Of a DNA stretch of 64,000 nucleotides, positions 55,813-64,000 are shown one piece after another. The translations under genes were made by a program, and so were the position numbers. This stretch comes from Globodera rostochiensis (taxonomy: Eukaryota; Nematoda; Chromadorea; Rhabditida; Heteroderidae): contig JAEVLN010000015.1 of NCBI GenBank assembly GCA_018350325.1, forward strand, positions 186,001 to 250,000, written 5' to 3'. The stretch's first letter is position 1; the number at the start of each line of letters is the position of its first letter. The notes under the pieces are model-generated. The model was given only the letters and a program-made list of their open reading frames with translations. It did not search any database and was not told the DNA's origin.

Positions 55813-57055
55813 TAAATCTCATTTTAGGTACACCTATCTAGGTTCTAAATTCTAAAACTCTAGAAAATTCCAAAATTAGATTAAAAAAGTTTGGAAAATA
55901 ATAGTCGAATTCTTTGCTTCAAATTCATTAAAGTTCACAATTGAAAAAGAAATAAATTCATCTCATTGTTAGATGTTAAAATTTCAAAAAGGTTTCGGGT
56001 ACGGGATTCGAATTCAGATTCTATGATCTCGAACCCTCCCCCCCCCCCTTCCTCTTGGCATGCTACGGACAGAAGGATCAGGAATCGACTTCAGTCCCTC
56101 CGAATATGTCCCACACTAGAAATATTAATTAAAACGAATGAGAACAATTAATTAATTATAAAAGGCAAATAAAAAAAACGTCCAATTTCTATAAATAAAT
56201 GCCAAAAACTACCACCCTCATAATCCGTGCCGTTATTATTTCCGTCCCACATAATTAGCCCCGTGGGGATTCATTTGCCTATATGTGTCCATTTGCGGCC
56301 AACATTATCCCTGGGAGGGTTAACGGATTCAGAAAAAATGCCAAATCGGGGAATTAGAAAAAATCGATCCCATAAATCACAGATTTTTATCGATTTGAAA
56401 AAGCTTTTATTTATTAAACAAACCAATCAAATAAATAAAACAATTATGAAAGTGTTTCAAAAGTGAAGATGGATTGGCAAAAAGTGTTACAAAAAAATTT
56501 TGTGAAATTTTTTGAATAATTTTGAAATAAAATAATTTTTTAAATGGAGTGAAAAGGCGGCAAAGCGGAGGCATTCAAATTGTAATGAGAAAAAAATTAT
56601 TTATTAATTATTTTATAGAGCCCGGAAAATGTTTGGTTGCCGTGCCATTAATCTTATGTTTTTTTTAAAGGGGGGATTTTATGGCAAAAGCGGGGGCAGG
56701 ATAACAAAATTCAAAATCCGGATTTCCTGGGCCTTTGGCACTTTGCCCCCCCCCACCAAGTGCATGCCATGCAGCACACATTTGCACGCGCGCCTCGTCC
56801 ACAAAAGAGTGCAGGTGCACTGCAAAACCCTCCATGCCATGCAGTGTGCAGGCATTGTATAAGTAGACATGCTAAAGCATGCAAATGTTTGCAGCATGCA
56901 AGCACGCACGAGCGGGATGAGCGCGGATATACCCACAAATACCATGCGCTTTGAATTTTAAGCATTTGCCTGAAACCCCAAGGCCCTCCCTATTTGCTTT
57001 CTGTAAAAGCCGTTTGAAACAAAACCAAATTTGGCGATTTGTATCGGCAATTATT
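55813..57055. other. Intergenic region, no gene recognised
   Basis: 56750-56960 is rich in GCATGC/CATGCAG words with several short inverted pairs. Open frames there overlap on both strands without motifs. Nothing else is supported. Confidence 0.4.
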
Positions 57056-57308
57056 GATTGATTGATACATTCAAATATGCTTAATCAATTATTGATTGAT
57101 TGATACATTCAAATAATTAATCAATTATTGATTGATTGATACATTCAAATATGCTTAATCAATTATTGATTGATTGATACATTCAAATAATTAATCAATT
57201 ATTGATTGATTGATACATTCAAATATGCTTAATCAATTGATTGATTGATACATTCAAATAATTAATCAATTATTGATTGATTGATACATTCAAATATGCT
57301 TAATCAAT
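57056..57308. repeat. Tandem repeat with alternating 36/38-bp monomers
   Basis: About seven monomers of AATCAATTATTGATTGATTG plus ATACATTCAAAT, alternating ending in ATGCTT or AATT, giving a 74-bp higher-order unit. One monomer (near 57230) lacks TTATTGA. Confidence 0.85.
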
Positions 57309-57827
57309 GTGAATGACACAAAATCATATAAAATTATATTTTATTGAGCTTTGTGGGGAGAGGAAAAGGCGCAAAAAGCGGCGGCGACAACAACAAATTG
57401 TTGAACCTCAGCAAAAAAAAGATGATGTGACACAAAATTGGGGAGTTTGAATTTTTCTGAATAAATATTTCGTTTTTACAACAAAAAGATCAACTAAATC
57501 ACCTTTTTGGTACAATAGAATTATATGTTAGCAGAATGTGACAAAATTGAACAAATAAATTTAGTTTATATGTGTATGTATAAATTAAACAGTAAAAATA
57601 TGGGAATTAAAAATCCAAAATTCTGTTTTGGCCAAGGCAAGCAGACGCGGGGATAAGAGGAGAGATGGCATATTCATGCATGCATGACTCTGTTGAACTT
57701 GGCCTAAATTTTGTAAAAATTTAGTTTTATGTATTGTATTGTATATTTTATATACAATTCAATCATTCGACAATTTTGTAATTGGCACCAAACATCAGAA
57801 AATGAGCGCAACTGATTTGACGAGCCA

Positions 57828-58168
57828 ACATAATGCCGAAAGCCACGAAATGTCGACTCAGCCAAAAACCACATAATACCGAAAAAAAATAAAATTTTTT
57901 GAAAGTCGATAAAAGGTTTTTGTTAGGGGTACCTCCATTTCGACCAATTTTGACCCCCGGACCCGAATTCGAACATTTTTTCAAAAATGTTTAGAAATCA
58001 ATTTTGGTCTCAAAATCGTTCTCAAAAAGCATGAATTTGGGTCCGGGGTTCGAAATTGGTGAAATGGAGGTGAGATTCGGATTCACCCTTGTATACACCT
58101 AACAAAAACTTTTTATCGACTTGAAAAAAAAAATGTTTTTTTTCGACATTTCGTGGCTTCAACATTAT
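57828..58168. mobile_element. Foldback element near the RGL 3' end
   Basis: ATAATGCCGAAAGCCACGAA at 57828 pairs with TTCGTGGCTTCAACATTAT ending about 58168. Inner parts (AAAAGGTTTTTGTTAGG and CCTAACAAAAACTTTTT; GGACCCGAATTCGAAC and its inverse) also pair. It ends 325 bp from the RGL stop codon. Confidence 0.7.
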
Positions 58169-58493
58169 GTGGAGCAGCGTCTGATTTAGGGAATTAAAGC
58201 CGGGGGAACGAGATTCCGGCCCTTAAATTCCTTAAATTTTAGGGAAATCCCGGTCCTGGTGCATTTTTAAAGCCGAGATCCTGCGTCCCGATTACGGCGT
58301 TTTCGGAAATTGTCGCAATTCGGAGGCGACCGGGACTCCCTCAAAATATGTCTTCTTATAAAGAATGCTTAGAAGAAAACAAAGTTGTGGCGCGCGTACC
58401 AAATATTTGATCATTTTTATTATATAATGATTTTTTTAATTTTGAACAACACCTGCTGCTGTTTCAGAACAAACCACGGCTTCACAATCCCAA

Positions 58494-61400
58494 TCACAAA
58501 AAGCCGCTGCTCCACCGCAACAAATTGTTGCGCTTCTGTTTGTTCAACTTCTTCACTAAAGCCGACGATGACGCTGTGCCACCGCCGCCACCACCGCTGT
58601 TGTTGTGCAGCTGCTGTGCTATCGACGAACGCGTCGAGCCGGACGAGCAGTTCAACACTGCCGCCATGTTGTCAGGAGAACGTTTGCGCAGCACACAGGC
58701 CAGCATGGGCGAGCTGGGATCGGGCGCAACAGCGTAGAACGGATTGCAGTGGTCCGGAAACAGGAACTCGTCTTGAGGGAAAAAACAAAGGAATTCAAGA
58801 TTGGACATTTTCAATTTTAAGATCAAGGGTCCAGCCATTTTCAAGGACTGTCCTTGCCATTCAAGGACGTATGGAAGCCCTGTGTTAATCGTATTAGAGC
58901 TCACGCCGTAGGGGAAACAAAATATTTTTGTTCAAAAAATTTCATGGAAAAAAAGTGTTTCTAAAATTGATTGAGCCACCCACTTCCGTCCGGCAACAAC
59001 TGGACCAAGCAGTAGTTGGAACTGTCGGACGGGTCAAGCAAGTGTTTGTCCAATGCACGTTCGATGAGCTGCGGCATTCGATCACCGTTCACCACTTTAA
59101 TGCACTGCAAAAATGTTTTAAAATGCATTATAAAATTAGCAATTTTTTCAAAAAGCCCTCCCCCGCCTTGTAGTTGATCGTTGCCGCGTTCAGTTCGCCC
59201 TGCAGCGTGTCGTCCAGCCCAACGCGAACCAAGTGGAAGTTTTGCTCCTCGCGCGGACAGTTGCTCACCGAAATGGAGGAGGGCGAAGCGCCGCCGAACA
59301 TCTTTCCAGAAAAATTTAAAAAATATATATATATTTTTTGTAAAAACCACACCTTACTGCCCCCACTGCTCACTGCGCCCATTGAGGACCGCGACGAAGT
59401 GGAGCTGACCGATTTCTGAAAAGAATGGTTTATCAACAAATTATACACAATCTACTAATTGTAAGGCAACCCATCCTTTCCAAATGCCCCTCGGGGGAAA
59501 AAATCATTTCGTTTAAAAATGGAATGCCAAAATGCTGTGGGGGCATCAAATTTTTGGCAAATTGACATCAAACAATTTCTAAAAAGTTCCAGAATTGTAG
59601 CAGTTTTACACCAACACCATACTCTCTCAGCCCGCACCTGACTGAACTGCTGAATTCGGCGAAGACCCACGCCGCCAGCACTGCTGCCGGTGCTCTCGTT
59701 GTGCGATCGCCGCAGGCCATTCTGCTGCTCTACGCCGCCCATGCCTTAGGGGGCAAAATTTTGATGTGACATAATCATTTTATGCAATTCAAAATCCACG
59801 TAGGGAATCTCGATTCAAAATCCTTCCCCAAACAATGCCAAAAATTGTTCACACAAAAAAAATTCCCACTTGTCAACGGTGACATCATCATGCCACCGGT
59901 GCTGTAATTGTTTTTATGCTGATGACGGCACTTTGGCGGCGGAGTGGGGGCGGCGGCGGTGAATCGGCCGGCTGAGGAGTTGAAGGAAGAGCCTGGAAAG
60001 CAACGAATAGAAAGCATAATGTGCTTGATAATTGATAACAAATACAGGCACTTCTAAAAGCCGAACGTAAAGCCAAAGAGAGAAAAAAATAGGTTCAAGA
60101 AACTCGGAAGGTTTCGAGCCAAGGTATTGAGTTTTGTGCCGGGTTCTAACTCGGGCCCTTACAGCTAAAACTTGAAAATATACCGGTTCGGGAATCTCGA
60201 TATGGTTTTGTATCTTTTTTAATATTTTTTATAAAATCTCCAAAAATTGTTCGAGAAAAATCCCAATACGAAAACGTGACGAAATCTCGTCACGACCCGG
60301 GCTCTACATCATTTGATGGACAAGTACGGGCTGATTCGTCAACACTCATTATACCCGGAGAGGAGGAACTGATCTGTTGACGAGCAAAGTCGGAAGCGGT
60401 GACACCAAAGTACGCTGTTGTTGGCACTGGATCAGAAGTGGAAGACTTCGGAGTAGAGCCACCGCAATTTTGACGCTAATTGGGTAATTAAATTTTTAAT
60501 TAGAAAAATCGTATTCATATTTTTGACAAATTAATTCACAATGAAATGATATTATAAGTGTTTTTGTGTACGTTTACAATTTTGAGAGATCGGCTTGACC
60601 GTCATTTTTAAAATTTTAATCGAAAAAACGATTGCTCGGTCCTTCCGGGCCGATCTCCGGATGTGTTCACCCGGTCAATAAAAAATTCCTCAAATTTTTT
60701 TATGCAGATGATGATCAATGACCACTCTCATTTTTGATTATTTATTGCAGCACAACAAAAGAGCCTGAAATGAGGCGCAAAGCAAGATCAGCAGCTTTTT
60801 CATCATCCATTTTATGAAGCCGCGCAATCATAACATATTTTTCATGGGTAATAAGAAAGAAGAGGGGGATAGAGAGGAGGAGGAGGAGATCCTGGACGAG
60901 CAGAAGAGGAGGGGGAGGGGAAGGAACCGGTTGACGGCCGGCGACGCAAATTTTTGAGGATTTATATAAAAAGAAAAATTATCAGCAGTCAGACGGGGGG
61001 GGGGGGGGTAAGGTGCCGAAAAGGATGATGAAAATGTTGGCGCGTCAAAAATGTACGGAAAATAAAAAATAGACTTAACCCAGAAGCGAAACCGCAAAAA
61101 AAAAAACAGTGAAAATGCGAAAAAAAGGTCCAAGACACAAAGCGGAATTAACTGCTAAACTTCTGAGCCATCAAAACCCACCGTAAAAATGTGGGAAAAT
61201 GTGACAAAACGCGAAGCGAAGAAACTATGGAAGGATTAACCGAAACCTTTTGGGAAAATGCCGAAGCCGTCCGGCATGCCATAGGGTCGGATCGAAGGAA
61301 AAGTTCCAAAACATAAAAATGCGAAAAAAAGAGTTGATTATACTCAAAGGGAAATTCCGCCCAAGAATCCAAAAAAAAAAATCATCGCAAAGCGAAGAAA

Positions 61401-63930
61401 AAAACCAATAAAATTGAATTAACAAAAAAATGTTGTTGAAAAAATCAAAGCATTAAATTTTCTGACGGGGGAAATTCATTTGGTTTTTCCCATCGGCGGA
61501 ATGAATGAATTATTTTGGTCGCAAATTGATCAGAAAAAAAAGAAGTTGAACAAATTGAATTGTACAAACATATGTATAGCACGGGGTCCCCTCGTCCCCC
61601 TCCCCCCTCCTCAACTCATCAATTTATTGTTTAAAAAAATTTAAAAAAATAATTTTATTCTTATATAAAATGTAACTCCCCGGCCGATGAGAGAGGAGGG
61701 CAAATTGGTGTACACACACAACCGCTAATTTATATTATAATTAAAATTGTTCAAGGCCGTCGTCGTCGTTCCACTTTCGCGTAAACACAAAAAATTTGAT
61801 TGAAAAACTTTTATTTGTTCATCGGAACAAATTCAATTTCAGGAAAATGACGACGACGACTTCTTGTTTTGTTTAGAACAAAGAAACTAATAAAAAATGC
61901 TGTGAATTTTTTCCCATTAACATATAAATCATTTGGATACGTTAAAAACAAAAATTTTTGAGATTTTTTTTTGGACAGATTTTGTTTTAAAAACCATACA
62001 ACAAAATGAATGAATGAATGTCAATAGACGTTCCCCTACAAGCATTTGGGGCGCCCCATAACATTTCAACAATAAACTGGCAAAATCGGACGCCATTTTG
62101 ACGATCAGACTCACTGAATGACGACTGACTAATGCAAAACGACGACACGACGACGAAAATGGAAAGAAATCTCGTCGAGATATTTTTGAGATCTAAATCA
62201 AACTCAATGAACGAAAGAAATTTTGCGAGATTTCAGGCCAAGAATTTTTTCGAGATTTTGATTGGACTGGGCTCACAATTTAACAATAATTGGCAAAAAA
62301 ATGTCCATTACAGCGAAACAAAATGTCTCTCACCAACAGCATTTTCAATGTTTATTTTGCCCAAAAATTGTTCCCAATTTTTTGTTTTCTGTCCAACAAC
62401 AAAAACATTCCCACCACAAATTCGACTCCGCCGCCGTTGTGGCAGCCGCTGCTCGCGCTCGTTGTTGCTGATGTCGCCGCAGGACGGCCACCACCAGCAA
62501 AGCGTGACGACGACGGCAACAGCTGCTGGGCATTGAACTCGCTTCCTCAAAAATTGCCAAAAAAATATTTTTGATATCGACCGGCTGTCCCAACCAAAAG
62601 TTAATAATAATGACGATTTGGCTATGGCTACACGGGTTTTTCCAATAAATCCCTAATAACGAATACACACACGCACCACATTGTGCAGACGACGACGCTG
62701 CTGTTTTGGGGGTGGACGATTGCTGCTGCTGTTGATGATGCTGATGGCAAGACGGTGGCACACTGCCTCCGGCGGCAACGGAACGCGCGGGCGACGGGGA
62801 CGCGTTGCCACGGCGTGCTGCCGCACCAGTGCCGCCGGCGCTGGGCCGTCGTGCAGCCGCGCGATGTGTTTTCTTTGCGCCCTGACTTTGGCTGCGTCCA
62901 CCGCCGCCGCCGCCGGTACTCAATGCGCCAGCGGCTGTTGTGGTGGTGCCGCCACCGGAGATGACACCGCCGTTGCCCCGAGGCGGTTTTTCGGGAGAGG
63001 AGACGCCAAACCCGACGACGCCGCCGCCACCGACGGAGGAGGAACTGCCACAATAACTGTCCACCAAATCCATGCCAACGCTGTTGTCCATGCAGCAGAC
63101 GGAACCGCGTCGAACGCCTTGAGAATGACGGCGGAAAGTGTTTTAAAACAAATCCGTCGGAAATTCACCATTCATTTGCAGTGGCTGTTGGGGACTAACG
63201 CCAATGCCCTCGGGCGAAAATTGTTGTTGTTGTTGTTGCTGCTGTTGATTGTCAAGATCTTTTGAACCTAAATTTTAAAAAAATGTTGAGTAAAATTTTA
63301 GAACAAAAAAAACACCTCCGGAGGAAAGAACGGAAAAAAATCGGCCCAACGAGTGAATGTAGAGACCGTCGCGCACCCCACGGCGTCGCACCACCACCGC
63401 CGCTGCCGTCTCCTCCGGTGTCGGTGCCGACGAATGTTGGTGGTGGTTCATCAACGGCTCCAGCTCGAGCGAACGCGCAAAACTGTGGATTGTTAAGTAT
63501 TAAATTCAAAGAAATTAATTAAAATTTTGATTTGTTTTTTTTAAATAGTCAAGACATTGATGGGCCAACACCAAAAATTGATTCTGGTTTTAGAACAGCT
63601 TTTGATATTCAAAAACAAATAAATTTGTTAGTTTTAAAGATTTCTTAGATATGCAGCGATAGAGGTATATCTGTTTTAAAGGAAGATATGAAGACCCGGT
63701 CGGCCCTGCTCATTGAGCTGACATAGAAACTTTTTGACTGATTAATTAACTGACCACTCCTTCTCGTTCAGTGCCGGCAAAAAGTGGAACCAAACGCAGA
63801 ATGCCTGGTCCAACTGGATGGTGTAGGAACGGGCGGCGGACTGGAACAGACGAATTTCGGCCAGTACCTCGAACTCCTTGCGCCGCTTCTCAAAGTTGAA
63901 CAGCCCCTCTGGCGTCAGGTCCGGGTAGAG
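58494..63930 (-). CDS. RalGDS/RGL-type Ras-association exchange factor (5' part outside window)
   Basis: Ten exons join in phase: 63930-63755, 63482-63367, 63267-63169, 63117-62677, 59992-59897, 59744-59638, 59415-59353, 59301-59167, 59104-58984 and 58771-58494; 543 residues in the window. The first encodes the end of a RasGEF (CDC25) domain: [20 protein letters not shown] and [10 protein letters not shown], then SLELEP. A long low-complexity linker follows with poly-Gln, Gly-rich and Ser-rich tracts. The last three exons encode a Ras-association domain: [45 protein letters not shown] and ACVLRKR. The order RasGEF-linker-RA is that of RalGDS/RGL (nematode rgl-1), which activates Ral downstream of Ras at the membrane. 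Exon 8 ends in a GC donor (AAG|GCGGGG). The catalytic core and REM domain are upstream of the window. Confidence 0.9.
59993..62676. other. 2.7-kb intron of the RGL gene
   Basis: The exons on both sides are phase 1 and join as C-G-S-S-F. The intron contains purine-rich stretches (60850-60930), a G run near 60997, a hAT-like AGAGATCGGC...GCCGATCTC fragment at 60588-60658 and repeats of GACGACGACG near 61850. Open frames such as 60828-61133 (minus) and 62132-62536 (plus) have no motifs. Confidence 0.5.
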
Positions 63931-64000
63931 CTGAGAGAGGGGCACAAATGCGGGTTTTCAAAGGGTAGCAAATAAATATTCTCGGCCAAAAAATTTCACA

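Noticed and set aside
62681..63265. Plus-strand Ala/Cys-rich 194-codon frame
   Set aside because: It lies antisense to the Gly/Ser/Gln linker exons of the RGL gene, which join in phase to recognisable domains.
1..64000. tRNA, rRNA and other structural RNA genes
   Set aside because: I scanned for tRNA box A/B-like pairs and rRNA-like conserved stretches and saw none I could support by eye; a covariance-model scan would be decisive.

Overview
The window is nuclear DNA from a nematode, most probably a plant-parasitic cyst nematode close to Globodera. The genes are intron-dense, with many introns of 50-500 nt and exons as short as 14 nt. A nematode SRT-class chemoreceptor is present. Degenerate TTAGGC tracts, the nematode telomere unit, also occur. 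Several genes encode secreted proteins. One is a signal-peptide-bearing glutathione synthetase homologue of the kind described as a cyst-nematode effector. Another family carries upstream sequence with the ATGCCA 'DOG box' reported for Globodera dorsal-gland effectors. The genus call is inference; no database was searched.

Layout. 1-3.4 kb: effector-family copy A (minus strand, cut by the window edge), whose single intron has been expanded by about 72 copies of a 31-bp minisatellite. 4.3-5.6 kb: a Src-like SH2 gene (minus) without a visible kinase. 6.3-8.2 kb: a nucleoredoxin-like thioredoxin gene (minus). 8.4-9.3 kb: a hAT foldback element. 9.9-11.4 kb: a 5'-truncated PRP39 copy. 12.2-14.7 kb: a complete ZNF622/REI1 gene. 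16.3-17.5 kb: a secreted Cys-rich protein. 18-20.8 kb: one intact gene and two broken copies of an F-box-like family. 21.6-22.1 kb: a 33-bp satellite. 22.5-24.4 kb: a secreted LCAT/lysosomal phospholipase A2-like gene. 25.2-42 kb: an accessory block bounded by 1.35-kb inverted repeats, holding effector copy B (intact), the secreted GSS-like gene, effector fragment D and effector copy C, with many MITEs. 44.5-46.0 kb: an SRT receptor (plus), convergent with a 20-exon G-protein alpha gene (46.8-51.5 kb, minus). 51.5-58.5 kb: gene-poor sequence with a Tc1-like relic and foldbacks. 58.5-64 kb: the 3' part of a RalGDS/RGL-type exchange factor (minus), running off the window.

How it fits together. 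Two ideas stand out. First, a small host-interaction neighbourhood: secreted proteins B and C share a promoter cassette with paired DOG boxes and a TATA box. They flank a GSS-like protein that keeps the fold landmarks but has lost the ATP-grasp glycine loop. Copies A-E show birth, expansion, frameshift and decay of the family, carried by inverted duplication. Second, a burst of small foldback elements with TAGAG/TAGGG termini. Three have exact 8-bp target-site duplications and others near-exact ones, marking them as hAT-type MITEs. One supplies the stop codon of the chemoreceptor reading frame and another ends 20 bp before its ATG.

Exon boundaries were read by eye from GT-AG signals, phase continuity and family motifs. 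Phase sums were checked for every multi-exon model. Products without recognisable family motifs are given as unknown.
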